From the NCBI RefSeq assembly GCF_000003815.2, contig NC_049987.1:8297858-8357857 (forward strand): a DNA stretch of 60,000 nucleotides. Reading direction: 5' to 3'. How positions within the stretch are numbered: position 1 is the stretch's first letter; every line of letters begins with the position of its first letter. The DNA is from Branchiostoma floridae (lineage: Eukaryota > Chordata > Leptocardii > Amphioxiformes > Branchiostomatidae). This document shows positions 12,000 through 25,132 of this stretch, one piece after another. Under the pieces are notes generated by a model. The model was not told where the DNA came from. It searched no databases and was given only the letters and a program-made list of their open reading frames with translations. The position numbers and the translations under genes were made by a program.

Positions 12000-14210
12000 A
12001 TGTGTAAGACAAATATACAAATGAGCCATTGTAGATTTAGGTACTGTCTTAGAGACTCTTGTCTGCACCATGGGCGTATCACACCCGCTTGAAGACAAGT
12101 GCGAAAAGAAGACAACCCGACGCATACGTTAGTGAGCCAAACTTGTCTGTCAATGGTTATTTGTGTCGTACTGACCAGCAAAAGAGAAGACAACAAAGAA
12201 TGTGCACGTACATATTTATGAAAGGAATTTGGTATGTTAATACTAAGATATGAACTTAACCAGTAAATTGTACGGAAAGCTAACAGACAACAAATACTAG
12301 GCACCTAGAATAGGATGACATGTGTGAGCAATCTATTTGAGAAATCTAAATAGCTACAACTCTTCTAACCATGTTGTGGTACGATGGGAGAGTGGATTCT
12401 TTACCGCACGGGATACAGGCAAATAGCAAACAAGAATTCCACACGATAACACACGCGTGTGCGAAAGTTTCAATGATTTTTATCCGACTTTGGTCAGAGA
12501 AAAGTATATGCTAGACAAGCTAGCAACGATGTACGATAATGTACAGAAAACCAACAGACAAGATCTGTTTTTCTTAGGGGTGTATTGTAGCCTGGTATCC
12601 AGCCGTATTAAAGCTCCCGAGACTCTTTTGTCCTCTCCGCAAAGATGCAACATTGTGAAACTAGCTAGCGAGACCTTGCATCTAGGAAAATGGTGCGTCC
12701 ATATATATTATAACGTCCACATGCAAGGCTGTTGTAAACAATCTCACGATTGATTGAATTTGATTATTCATTTTTTCTTATTCCCCATCAATACCTATTG
12801 ACTTTTTTTATTGTATCAATCTGTTAGGGTATTGTTGCATTGTGGCCTTCAAGGTGTGGAATTTACAAGAAGCAGCATATACTCCACTTTGATGAAATAG
12901 AATTGACTGAATACGTAAACCAAGAATGTATATTCTATCATAACATTGCCGGAAATCAAGTGTTCTATTAGCACGAAAATTGACTGAAATAGTGCCGATT
13001 GAATGAAAGTTGCACGTGTATTCGGAAACAACGAAGGCTTATCACGAAAAAAGGCTATGAAACAAAAAGAAAACGTATCATTTATTCTAGCCCGATCGCG
13101 TGGACTCGAGTGTTACTAATAAGTGACCTCAGGGTAACAAGTGAACCAATTTATCTACCTGTTCAACCGAGATACACCCAGAGATACGTTACACAATTGT
13201 TCTTTTAATGACTCGGTAATTATTCATCTATGGCAGGACGCCAAAATGTAATCTTCTCTTCAAAGTTTCTACATATCGTTATTTAATGATATTGAGAGCT
13301 TAAACTTGAATATACTTTCGTAAAATATGATCTTTATATTCATATTTGAAATAAAGAGGAAAAATGACACCATGTGTGTGATTGACAGCTTGACGAATGG
13401 CTGTATACGCTGATAGCTGGATGATCATTACTGCGCCTGCGCCTGGCCGCCATCTTGTTTCAGACGACAGGTGCAGAGATTTTGCCCGCGGGTCATCGTC
13501 ATATTCTCTTTCTCTCTGTGCGTACGGTTAACAAGAGCAATGCGGGCGTGACAGATGCATTACGGATCTATTAGCCTACATATTTCTGTGATCTAAGTCT
13601 TTCCGTTGTACTGTCATGATCTATTTCTAAGATCAGAATATGTCTGGTAGAAAAGCATGCCAGTTTCCGCTTCGATGACTGTACGGCCTTGAACCGTTGT
13701 GACCGTAGCTACTTGTGTCTCACATAGTTTTATTTTTTAAATTTTAGGTCTTTTTAGTCCGCAGTTCATGTTAATAAAATTATTGCTTTAAAAGCATTAA
13801 CATCAACATGGCATGATAAAAATACAAGTAGATAACCTCCTAGTGCTTAAGATTGGTAACGTTAGATAAGAGTTGATGACATTCAGATTGTTATCGACTA
13901 GATACAGGTGTTCAAATAACATTGGCAAGGCTGTGTTTTATTCTATCATAACCTGTTGTTTCTTTTTTTTTTAATTTTCTCAAATTAAACTGACACGAAA
14001 GCGTGATGAACCAACGATCGTAAAATCATTTTTTGTATCGTAAAATAGATGTTTACTCTATAAAACTAGATTTTTTTGGCACATCTTTATTTAAAGTTTT
14101 GTTCATCTGTTGAGAAAAAGCTTCGTTTGTTATTAAAAGCATTTAAACTAATACTAACAGTTGATACATTTGTATTTTAGAATGATATCTATTTGTTTAT
14201 GCCGAATAGA
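12000..14210. other. Intergenic, no gene recognised
   Basis: No recognised domain in any frame. At about 13435-13500 a GC-rich stretch with GGCCGCCATCTTG (YY1-type) could be promoter-like, but no exon follows convincingly. Confidence 0.45.
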
Positions 14211-14211
14211 T

Positions 14212-14250
14212 GTACGAGGGTGATCAATAAGTTCTCTGTCTCATCAAGAA
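14212..14250. mobile_element. Possible solo mariner-type terminus
   Basis: TACGAGGGTGATCAATAAGTTCT resembles mariner-family ends (compare CGAGGGGCGTTCAAC at 25466). I found no matching inverted end or transposase nearby, so it may be a remnant or chance. Confidence 0.35.
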
Positions 14251-15023
14251 TTGATACGCACAGTACCAATTTCGCGATAAGATTAGTAGCAGGGATTTTT
14301 TTAAATCAATGACAATGTCTCCAGATTTCAAATCATTATGTTCATTCCTTTTTTTAGTCGACCTTACGAAAATGTGTAGATATAACGTGGCGAGAAAAAT
14401 GGTTGAACTGTGATGAAAGATGTGTGGGTCAAGTTCCTCATGCCATGAAATCTGCGAATACATTTTTAAAATGTTTGAGGAGAACTTCCTTCGTATCCGA
14501 AAGAAATGGGCATCTGACTCTCAGCAGAGCAAGTTGACATAGCCACCATCATCGGCGTCTCTGGGGGTCTTTGCGTAATTATTTTTTGTTTCATTCTTTT
14601 TCCTCTGTGTGTGTGTGGGGGGGGGGGGGTCGCAATTTTTACAAGCTTCCCGGTATATAATATTTCCTGGCATTTTTCCTTTCCTGGGATATTTTCCTTT
14701 CCCGGCGTATTCCCGGTTACAAATCGCGAAGCCAAGGACCCTAGGCAAGTCGATAAAGGAGGCTACAGTTGACCAAAACGCCTCAGATCGCAGGTCAAGC
14801 ATTGTGCCTGTTTTTCTTCTTTCTTTCTTTACTCGCCTAATGCTACTGGATGTAGCCTGCTAAATAAAAAAATGAAAAACGAATAACCACAATGAGTTTT
14901 GTTTAGTAGACATCCATGAAAGACTTAAACTTTATAATATGCCCCGAAATTTGAGCTGTGCATTTCATTTCTTGGTCCTGACGCGAACTTATTACTTCTT
15001 GTAAACAACAAGCAGAGTTGACT

Positions 15024-15291
15024 AAAGCTGGTATCTCACTGCACTTGGCATGGGGTACCGGTGCGACACTGTGGGGTTCGTTCACTGCGGCAATTGCAAT
15101 GTTGTGTTATTTTCGCCAATTAATAATTTAGATATTGTGGTATACGTAAAAGTATGATCAAGAAGACATCAAAATACACAAAACGTAAGAAAATTCTCTC
15201 TTTATCTCTGAAATTCCCTGTATAGCTGGCTAATATTTTGAACCCCGCAGTGCCGCACCGGTGCCCCAAGTGCAGTGAGATACCACCTTTA
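15024..15291. mobile_element. Foldback MITE, copy 2
   Basis: Arms of about 55 bp: GGTATCTCACTGCACTTGG and GACACTGTGGGGTTCG at the left, with CCCAAGTGCAGTGAGATACC and GAACCCCGCAGTGCCGCA at the right as reverse complements. The arms are better preserved than in the 9.9-kb copy. The loop is non-coding. Confidence 0.8.
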
Positions 15292-17690
15292 ACACTCTAC
15301 TCACGTTATCAACGTAGTTTACTACGCTTCGCCACACTGATTATGCATTATACGTACAACACTACCACTGCACAGCGGGACTATTATCTACTACAACAGC
15401 GCACACAGGTGACTACAATCTTCAGGTACAGGTGTTCGTCCCCATTATCTAACATTAGGCGCACGGGCGAGCGATTTGGGAGGAAATCGTCCTTTGTATC
15501 TCCTCTCGACTGAAATGACGTCCATTATTCATTCCATTATGGCTGTCTAAACGTAGAACGTACAGTTCCCTTGCACGTGTCTCATTCTTATCATTTGAAA
15601 GTAGGAAAAAGTTCAACCGAGGACAGAGATTGTACAATTTATATTTGTATAAAATCAAGATCATTTTGTTTTGTGTAGAGTGAACGTTCTACAGTGGCAT
15701 ACGTAAATTCTTTTATCCGTGAACTGAATCTAAATACACGGTCGAAATCGTAGTAAATTTCAATAAATGCAATTTTGTTTACGTTCTACAAAAAAAAGGT
15801 AATTCGTATACATAAGTTTTAAGAAGAGGGATGAGACATGTAAACAATTTAGTCGTAAGATAAAGCTTTAAGCTTTATTGTCTTGTAACACATTGGTTTC
15901 CGTTATTCCCTTCTACGTGTTTAATAGTTTGTTTTTTCTTAGTTTTATTCTACTTAACTTTGTATCTTTTGATACAAAAAGATACAATGAAAGTGCGTGT
16001 GCATTCGGACGTACAACATTTGAATGGGAAGCATAACTCCACAAGGCCTGTATGGATTGTATTGGTCATATACATTATGTACGAATAAACGCCTAATATA
16101 CTGTTGTACATTCGACTTCCTCCTAATGATTGTAGAAAGGGGCATGATTAGTTGATTGATCAAAAACTGTAGGGAACATAAGTTTTTCTTTATTATTAGA
16201 AAAACTATTACTTTTATATAAGTAGTTGAAGTGCGAAAATTTATTTGACACATAGCCGAATCGATCGCTTCTATCGCTATGATACAAAGAACAATCTACA
16301 ATCAAATGTCTTCTACTTTACAAATTTGTCAGGTTCTTTGCTCTAAATGATACATGGACTACAGTTACAAGTGGCGCCAACTAACAGCTCCTGTCTGGGT
16401 AAGAATTTGTACAGGTTTGTCGCCCACATTGTCCTTAATACACTGTTCTATAGACACGGCACTGCGCGAAGAAAATCGGCACGAGAGGTCCCCCCTGCAC
16501 AATAGACTATTCCACACAAAACATCAAAAGCGAACCTTGACCAGTAAGCCTTACCATACCCTCTAACTGTAGTCTTCGGAATTACGAAAATTAGAGACCC
16601 GCAAAACGCTAAATTGTGAGAAAATGTGTCCGACGACTTTTTAATGACAATTTTGGAACTTTCGTGACAATGGTAAGCAGATGTTTGAGGTCATGGAATG
16701 AGCTGAGAAGGATATTGTGAAAAGATTCGGTAAAGGGTTAAAGATAGGGTATGTAGTGCTTTAAACCGCTCGTAATTATGAACGCTATCTTTGGGCATCC
16801 TATGTCTTTTAGGTCAGATCTCTCAAAGTTTTAGGAAATTCAGCATTCACATTCTTGTCCTCCTTTGGTTAGTAAAGATAACTGTGGGAAATTCACAATT
16901 TCAGTGGCCTATCGACGAAATCAAAGACTACAGAGACTTTATCCATTTAATTTTGCTGGCGACGTATTCTTAGTCGTATGAAAGTGTGTATAGTTTTAGC
17001 TAGTAGGAATAGACAATGAATATACACAATATACGTTGTCAGGAAAACTATGCTAATCGCTTTAGAAGTTTTTTCACATAAAATATCAACGAAAAAAGCC
17101 AACATTATGTTGATATAAAGAAACAGCTACATGCACTGATTGTATGTATTAGATTCTCTTGTATGTAGCTGTTTTACTAAAAACCAGTATGCTGTTCAAA
17201 GTGAAGTCTTGGTACATTACGTAGTTTTCTTATCAACACTGTAACCTACTAGTATACATGAGACATTGGACATATTAAAAATCTCCTTGTTTTTGTATCG
17301 TCAGAAAAAGACTCGCCAAACCAGGCGTTTCATTCCAGCCAGAAAACCGGAACGGACGTTGAACGACAGCGGAACATATGCGGCGGAATTGGCGGTAAAA
17401 GTGTGACGTTTTCCCCGGTTGTGTTCGCTCGGCAGTCGGTCCCCCAGGGTTGTTTTTACACATTGTTTCCCCAACAATAACGGAGTTTACATAAAGCAAC
17501 ATTGTGACTGCGCAGTGACACCCGCGACCTCTTAGCGTGTTGGTTTAATCCGCCAGCCGACTCGCCGCCAACCTTTTGTATTACGCCGCGGGAAACAAGT
17601 CCCGTCGTGATTCTTGCGAACAATGATGTGACTGACCCCATTCTTTCATGACAAGAAGGTAAAAAGTTCTCTTTGCGTTTCTGACGTTTG
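15292..17690. other. Intergenic, no gene recognised
   Basis: AT-rich with no supportable exon. A GC-richer patch at about 17320-17640 gives short frames in several phases but no paired splice sites I trust. Confidence 0.45.
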
Positions 17691-17734
17691 AATTGATGGT
17701 ATTAAGAATCCGGTACTGTGTCGAGGCTTGTTCA

Positions 17735-17905
17735 ATGAACTATGGATAGGGTTAACTTAAAATCGGCCATTGGTTCGAATCTTGTTATGCTACCGATTGC
17801 GTTCCCTTTGAAGAGGCACTTTGCACGACTTTCCTCACTCTACCCAGGTGTAAAAATGAGTACCTGACTTCGGTCGGGGGAGGTAAAATGATGGTAGGAA
17901 AGGGG
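17735..17905 (+). mobile_element. tRNA-derived SINE (3' part)
   Basis: Contains the B-box GGTTCGAATCTTG, then a body with AAGAGGCACTTTGCACGAC, CCTCACTCTACCCAGGTG and GAGTACCTGACTTCGGTC, ending near GGGGGAGGTAAAATG. The same body is found inverted at about 32765-33115. Confidence 0.7.
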
Positions 17906-18606
17906 CGGGCTGTATCTTCCAATACCGTGGACTAAACACAGAAGATAACGATAAGTATCCACTGTCCTTACGACATCAAAAGGGCTGTAGCTATGGTACT
18001 ACCTTTACTTTCTGTTTGATATGAAATATGACAGAAATATGAAGGAAAAATAATCACACAACGTCAGTCAGTCACCGAAGAATCTGCTTTGAGTTTTTAT
18101 TTTCTGGTCAAATGTATTTAGATTTGTTGGCTAGATATTTCGACGTACAATAAATATACCTATTTGCATTTGACATGCTTATTTTTCAACTTGAAGGCTA
18201 TAGGCTCTTCTTACTAAAAGTAATAAATGTAATATAGCTGCAGCAGCTCATGATGTTTGTCATGTTGTATGGCTGTTCTGTTTGTTGTTGTTTATGTGTG
18301 TAAATGTTGGTATTGGTACCAGTGGGTTTGTGTGAATACGTGAAAAAAAAATGGGGATAAAACGTTTTATACTGCACTTATAAACAGAAGACAGGGAGTC
18401 ATGCAGAAAACATAGAGTTCAAACATTCGACATATTAGAGATAAGGCTTGGAAACTATACTGTGCAGTACAATCAATTGATTGAGGCGTGGACACGTTTG
18501 ATTGAAAATGAGTCCTACTCATTAGCGCTACCTAGCGATATAGTGAAGGCCTGCACCCGTAGAGAGGACTGCTTTAATAATCAAGCTTTAAGTTTCATAA
18601 TCAAGT
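17906..18606. other. Intergenic downstream of the S51 peptidase gene
   Basis: No exon seen. It lies between the SINE and the poly(A) signal of the cyanophycinase-like gene. Confidence 0.45.
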
Positions 18607-18612
18607 TTTATT
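18607..18612 (-). terminator. Poly(A) signal of the cyanophycinase-like gene
   Basis: Minus-strand AATAAA about 142 nt downstream of the TAA at 18754, a normal 3'UTR distance. Confidence 0.55.
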
Positions 18613-18753
18613 GCAAATTCTTGCCCGTGGGCTAATTGCAGGTAACATAAAAAATTCAAACAGTGTAAAATACAATATTACAAGTGTCTACTCTAGTCTA
18701 AAACTAGTAAAAGCTAGCTCTAGATCCTGGGTTATTGGGTTCGACTCCTATTA

Positions 18754-20736
18754 TTAATAAAATCTTGCACAACAGAAAAACAAATAAACAGACATAAGGA
18801 CAAGGAGGACAACTTGATTTCCTCGACAACAGTCGGCAGAAGAGACGGCGTTGTAAGGGTGAATCTTGACCGTCATGCCTTTGTAAGAGATGACGTAATT
18901 TCCGGTGGTTGTTGAGTTTCCACCTACGGCTTCGGCGTTTCCAGCTTCCTTGGACATTACAACCTAAGATGGGCAATCAAATTCACAAAAGAATTAGTAT
19001 TTCTTGTTTCAAGTTCGCTTTTCTTAAACTGTGAAGTTCACTTTCCTTCTCAACAGGCTATCCGTTACACAATACATGTATTTTTTCGTTGACTGAATTT
19101 GTAGTTTGCTTGTAGACCTCACGTATGCGATAAGCATACTTGCGAGGATATAGAAATAGCAGATCGCACATTTTCAAAAGTACAAACTACGTTATGAATG
19201 TAGAATGGTTATTGCAAGAGATTTTTCATAGTCATCCTCAAGGGGGCGGAGTGCCGTGGCCGACAAGGACAACGGTCAACGCATCCTTTTTTGTTGTTCA
19301 ACACACCTATTATGTTCAACATACCCATTTTTACTTATAAATACACATTTTTTCCTTCCCAATATTTAAGTTGGGGGTGTGTGGCGCAGGCAAAGTTAAT
19401 GTGTAGAGCAGAATAAAGTGTTTGTCGAACAGGCAAAATGCGTGTGTTGCCCTTTGTTTCTGTCGGCTACGGTAGGAGAGTATATGTTTTTAAGATAGAT
19501 GCACCTCAAACTTTGGGTTCTCCTCGAACGTTCTACCGACAGCATGTTTGTCCATCCGGGAGTTGAATAGACTAGTTGTAACGCGCGTCCATTCTCTGCT
19601 TTTCCGGTAGGGGGCGTAAGGGCTACCGAAGATGTCGTCAGATTCCGCGGCGTGATCAAATCGCTCATTTCCGGACAGTGACTGCTTCCAGGGGGCAAAG
19701 GTCACCTAAAACAGGTCACGCAGGTTCAAGGTTCAATGTCAGCCATAAGAAATGATTAGAAATAAAAATTTTCTGCTAAATTTGGTTCCTTTTGGTACAT
19801 TTGAACACAATAATTGTGTGTAAACGCCATGATTGTGTCATCATATACTTGCGTGTACTGTAACGTGCAAACAAACGAAGGCGCTCATACTAAACAACGG
19901 CAAATCAGTACATGATCGCTTAAGTGATGCATTCCAAAGCACTCTTACATATCTCATTTGCATAGGTAGAAAAACGTCCAGATCCAATAGCGAAAACCAG
20001 CAGCAACAAATAATGACTTTTGTATAACTGTGCCCCTCCCCCTCAGGACACATACCTGCTTCGTAGCAAAGTTCACACTATCGTCCTCTGTCAGGTAGCT
20101 GGTGACGACATCCTTGATGTCAAAGCCACGTGATGTAGAGATGGAGGCAGAGCTGACATCTACCATCAAAACACCGCCGAGGCCAACTACCTGTGTGAAT
20201 AAACAGAGTGCAATAATGAAACGACTAGCAGTTCACCTTAGAGATGGCACGTCAGCACCAAGGAAAACCCCCATCCCGAGCAGCATTCGTAATCTATGCT
20301 TCGTTTGACAACTAATAAAGAAACTTAGGAACATATCACAAATCATTACATACAGGGGGAAAACAATGCATTTCACAACCTGCAGTCAGTAAATCCAGCT
20401 AAATAAATACTAATAGGAATAAGAATGACCGTGACCGTATTTTGTTTACATCAATGAGTGATCCAAGCTGCATTGCACTCAGCAATCTCACTAAAACATA
20501 GAGAGCCAAAACTTATAGCACTTACTCTCAACTCTAATAGCTATCTTTCGCTTAAATGCCACGTCATCAAAGCATAATTAGAACGTGAGGTATCAAAAAT
20601 GGAGGTTCTTCTCCAGTACCTTACAAAATACGCAAGTGGGGCCATCAGTAAAACTTGACCTTCATTTTCCTGACCCCTATTGACCTACCAAGTATCATCA
20701 GGATCCATTCAGGGTTTCTCTAGCTATGATGTTCTC

Positions 20737-20788
<52 letters not shown>

Positions 20789-23700
20789 TGACAGACAGAC
20801 AGACTGACAGACAGACAGACAGACACACACACACACTCACACAAACACACAAACACACACAAACAAACACGCAGAGAAAAACAGACAGAAACACAGATAA
20901 ACACACACACACATGGACACACACACGAGCGCACGCAGATAGATAGAGAGAGACAGACAGACAGAGAGAAGGACAGACATACGGACCAAACACACCGAAA
21001 ACATCCTGACAATGATCACAAAATCAACTAACCGTTCCTACAGCACTATCCGGGTCCGGGTCCCAGGTGAGGTGCAGGGCCGTGTTTTCGTCCACCCCCA
21101 CCCCGAGTGTTGCACCGTTCGGCTCATCCTTCGTGTCCGCTAGTAGCCGGATAAGTCGACCCTCTCGTCCTTTCTCGCTAATGATTTAGTAAAAAGTTCA
21201 GTTTAGTAGAAATCAATGTTCCGTTTACTGAAATTAATTTCAGGCTATGTTTGAATCGTCTAGAAAATAGCTGCAGCTGAAAGGTTACATTTAAGCAATA
21301 TCGTAATGAAATGACACCTGATGACTGTTAATCTGTATTGGTATACATACAAGTTAGAAATGTAGCAATGTATCAAATATGATTATTACAACTGTATCAA
21401 TTTTCTTATAAAAGCATATCTTTGTTCTTCAGAGAAATTTACACAACTACAAGTTCCTGTGAGGTTATCTCTGGGATAAAGGGTATGTCAGAAATGGTCC
21501 TTATGAAGAGAGAGACACACAAACGAATAAACGAAGAAACGACGAGACATGTAGACTGACCTAAAATGAACGTCAACCACAAACCGCGGTGCGAGACCAA
21601 TGCCGCCACTCCTGTTGTAGGCCACCTCATCCGGGGTATTAGAGTCGTAGTAGTCTTTGACTCCGTGCGCAAGCGCGTTATAGCTCAGACCAACGAAAAC
21701 TGGAGAACAGGATGTCAACAAATGACAGTATATCATGATCATATTGCAGATCTTTTTGCAAAATGAGAAGAAAAAGAAGAAGCCTGGTTAGCGGAGCAAG
21801 CTATCAATTACTATGACAATGTTACTAGTAACCGGAACGGGCACAGTGCGCATATACTCAATACGCTTTCATGTTTAAATTTTGATTGGCAAAAAAGTTT
21901 GGCAAAAAAAGATGTCTTCTTTATGAAATCTAAGTGGTCAGGAACGTTAAACAAATAACAAAACAAAACAAACAGAATATAGTATACCAAATACTAGTAA
22001 CAGATTCTTCCTTTCTTGTTCTTTCACATCTTCTTTGCCCCAAGCCTGTTCTATAACAATACAGGTAGAATACGTTTTCCGATGTCTATTTTTGCAATCC
22101 ACAGCATGTATTTGCTTATTTTGAAGCTTCTTTGTACGGTGGTTGAAAACTTCCTTGTTTTCAGAAACGACCGAAAATCTATGCGCGCGGTCATGACATC
22201 CATAATATTAATCGAATCATCATATGACCTTACATACCTATCATGACGGCTGAACTTTGACACGATGCCCCGGCACTTGTTCCCGCCACCACAGTCCCCG
22301 CCTCGAACTTCGCCCGGATAGCGGCCAGTGCCGGTGACTCCTCACGGTCACCGATGTAGAAACTGTATATATAGTTTAAAGGCAGCAACATTTTGTCTTT
22401 CTAGGTTCATTTGGGAAAGCATAGTCTTATGTGATTAGCAAGAGTGGTGTAAGCGTCTCCTGGCGACATTTTACATAATCACAGGATTGCTCTAATCTAA
22501 TAGGGATTCGTTCACGGATGCCAAGTTGTTGACTTTTGAGTATATGTCGACCAAACACAAAGTGCAAATTAATCTAAAGCGCGGTGCCTACTTTGATGTG
22601 GGGAAAGCTATGTTGACTACGATGTAGAACATCTAACTAGAAATAGATTCTAATGATGGTTGTTGTCATTTTTGAATCTATCTATTGTGCGTGTTTCATT
22701 GTAGACTTTTGGTATACATTCGGTAGTATACATCAGAAAAGTTTAAAAGGTTTGATTTCAATATGGCCATGTTTATTCGATCATATGCATGAAATCAACT
22801 TGCGAATTAATTTTTGTACGTTTAGAAAAAATTCGACCATGAATTGTGAAGGAAATTGTGAACGTGAATTGAAAAATAATAGAAAATGGATTTTTATGAC
22901 GTTCTTAGAATGCCAAAGTTTATTCTAAGGTCAAAAGAGAAGACGCAAAGAAGCAGATATGAATAATCTATTATTTTGTATATCCGTGTGTTCAGTCATA
23001 TGTTCCACTATTTTCATGATAGACGCAACATTTTTCGTAATGTTTCTCATCAGTTTTAGGGTTTCATATTAGTGGATGTCATTCATATAATCGAACCAAC
23101 ATGGTCAAATAAAGTATAAAACATCGCTCTTTACGATTCTATGACGTGAATCTGATCCCCGCCTCCGAAGAAGAATCCCGTCATGCCATTAATGAGAGCA
23201 ACCACTTCCGGGTCACTGTTGTTTTCCTTCCGGTAGATGTCGATGGGTATCCATGTTGCCTCTGCCGCCCCATATCGCCCTTGAAACATTTCATTGTAGT
23301 ACTGAGCTGAGTTCTCGGGGTTTATGTTAGCCGCTGTCACTAGGCCAATCTTTGCATGACCTCTACCTCCCTGGGAAATATGTATTGTATTGATTATCCT
23401 ACACGTAAATGATGTTATCATAGTGAACAACTGAACACCACCTTCTACAGTGTAAACTTTACATTGACCAAAGAAGTACTTTGTTATCACCTCTCTCAAA
23501 TATGGTAACGTTAGAATAGCGCCAGCTCAATGACAGTACATTTTGTTCACATTGTCCTTGTGTTTTTCAATCAAATATTTGGGAACGCCCCATTCCTTTT
23601 TATTCAAAAAAGGTACCTTAAAAATCCTTTTTCATGTATAACATGGCATATCATAACGTAACAGTGAGGGCATATTATCACTATTGTTTACGTAATATAA

Positions 23701-23922
23701 TCCGGTGTATGCAAAGTACAGAAAACAAACAGAACATTGCAACACAAAACAGCCCCCCCCCCAAAAAAAACGCACACTTACCGCCAGCTCAACTATAAGA
23801 CGGTACACCCTTTCGTTGTCCTCTTGTAAGTTTCCTCCAACCAAAACTAGGTTCTTTTGAGAACCGTAAACACATTCTAGAGTACACACCCACAATATGA
23901 GTAGCTTTGACACATGCAACAT
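18754..23922 (-). CDS. Cyanophycinase-like S51 serine peptidase, secreted, probably GPI-anchored (443 aa)
   Basis: The eight exons are 23782-23922, 23135-23370, 22238-22362, 21561-21699, 21033-21177, 20056-20190, 19505-19705 and 18754-18963. All introns are GT-AG and phases join without a break (1332 nt). I start at the ATG at 23922 because the preceding codon series begins with GTG only. Residues 1-20 are a signal peptide. [10 protein letters not shown] (24-33) opens the S51 fold. GGGDQ is at 116-120 and the nucleophile elbow GTSAGAS is at 153-159 (Ser155). VDVHF with His212 and EGRLIRL lie at about 209-225, and [10 protein letters not shown] is at 239-248; these are the conserved blocks of the cyanophycinase/peptidase E family. 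A C-terminal hydrophobic stretch (about 423-440) after small residues and CC looks like a GPI-anchor signal. Family members cleave Asp-containing (including beta-aspartyl) dipeptides or polymers; the substrate in an animal is unknown. The gene is transcribed away from the metalloprotease gene 1.2 kb away. Confidence 0.92.
20739..20960. repeat. (CAGA)n / (CA)n compound microsatellite in intron 5 of the S51 gene
   Basis: Tandem ACAG from about 20739 to 20824, then CA-rich and degenerate CAGA to about 20960. It opens long Cys/Val/Leu or Thr/His/Asp-rich frames on both strands that are not genes. Confidence 0.9.
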
Positions 23923-24008
23923 ATTAAACACTGATGACTACTGCGTTCTGACTCTCGGTTCAAAGTTCTGTTCAACGCACTGCCTCTAACGATTGTGTAC
24001 GAAGAAGG

Positions 24009-24016
24009 TAAATATA
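24009..24016 (-). promoter_or_regulatory. Candidate TATA box of the S51 peptidase gene
   Basis: Minus-strand GAGTATATTTACC about 90 nt before the ATG. This would place initiation near 23985. Confidence 0.4.
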
Positions 24017-25076
24017 CTCAATCAACGAAGACAGGGAAATGTGTTTACTGTCTAGCCTCCTTCGCAGAGTCCTTGAGCAGCTGCGTTTATTATTTTTTTC
24101 GGAGGGGCGCTGTTTGAAGATTTTCAACATGGTATAACGCTCTCTTTATCTGAAAATATAGACTTGCCACTCCTCTTACCGACATAGAGAACCTTGGCGT
24201 ATGTTGAAAATTGCGAAAAAGCGCTCACCCAAAATATAAACGCCACCACTCTATAAGTTTTTAAAGTAGGCTATTTACTTTCCATGTTACGAGTTTTTTT
24301 CGGTGTACATAAAGTGCGTAATGGAACTAATGAAGCGAAATGAACCAAAATGGAGAGAAACATAAGGAAACGCTACTGCGGAATGATTTGAACACAGAAG
24401 TTTTTCAAGATTGAATTTTCACAGCATTGTTGTTGTGTTGGAGAAGCCGCCATTATGTGAATCAAGACATAGAAGAACGCTAGAAGTAAGGTTTTAAGTC
24501 CTAATGGTTTTAGCTGTTGTGTAAGGCGGTGGTATGATGGAAATTCCTGACAGTATACTTCCGTTTTGTCATGACGTTGATGTATCCTCATACATTGTAT
24601 TTCCCGCACTTACTAAATAGCATACCGATGATTGTGTAAAATGAATGAATAGATAAATAAACTAAACACGTCATATTTATTTGCTGCCAAAGTTTGTATA
24701 TTAATTCTTCCGCAGAAACCCCTCATTATATTTCCATGGATTTCAGTTTGCTCCATATTTCATTCCATTTCGTTTTATTCCGCACTTTCTGTACATTCTA
24801 TTTCGTTCAATTTCACAATTTTGTACATTTTATTTCATCCAATTCCATTTCGCACTTTCTCAGAACAGTACCTTTGAGACTAAGCTAGCCAGCGTGTTAT
24901 GGAAATGAATTTATACTAACGATGAAGAAATATTGCCCGCTGTCGCCATGGTGCATGTGAATTGGAGATGTTTGTACAGTATGGTTAGCAGGAAGAGATT
25001 GCACAGGTAAATGTACTATTCATATATAGACAACTTCGCTGTATGCCTATCAAGACCTCGCACGTATGATGAATTG

Positions 25077-25082
25077 TATAAG
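25077..25082 (+). promoter_or_regulatory. Candidate TATA box of the ShK metalloprotease gene
   Basis: TATAAG about 51-56 nt before the ATG at 25133, predicting a start near 25105-25110. A second TATATA at about 25023 is an alternative. Confidence 0.4.
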
Positions 25083-25132
25083 TGTACGGGGGTCCATAAC
25101 GGGACCTCACCCAGCTTGCCGATCGTCTAAGC

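Larger units (their letters stand above)
23923..25132. promoter_or_regulatory. Shared head-to-head intergenic region (1.2 kb)
   Basis: It separates the start codons of the minus-strand S51 peptidase (23922) and the plus-strand metalloprotease (25133). No exon is seen inside. Both sides carry a plausible TATA element (24009-24016 minus; 25077-25082 plus). Co-regulation is inference. Confidence 0.5.

Noticed and set aside
17320-17405. DSGTYAAELAVKV-like peptide suggesting an immunoglobulin strand
   Set aside because: Too short, no partner Cys/Trp, no splice sites; chance match.
18742-18756. GGGTTCGACTCC, a tRNA B-box-like sequence
   Set aside because: Overlaps the S51 gene's last codons and 3'UTR with no A-box or cloverleaf around it.
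20680-21019. Thr/Asp/Arg or Cys/Val/Leu-rich open frames
   Set aside because: Translation of the (CAGA)n and (CA)n microsatellite in an intron of the S51 gene.
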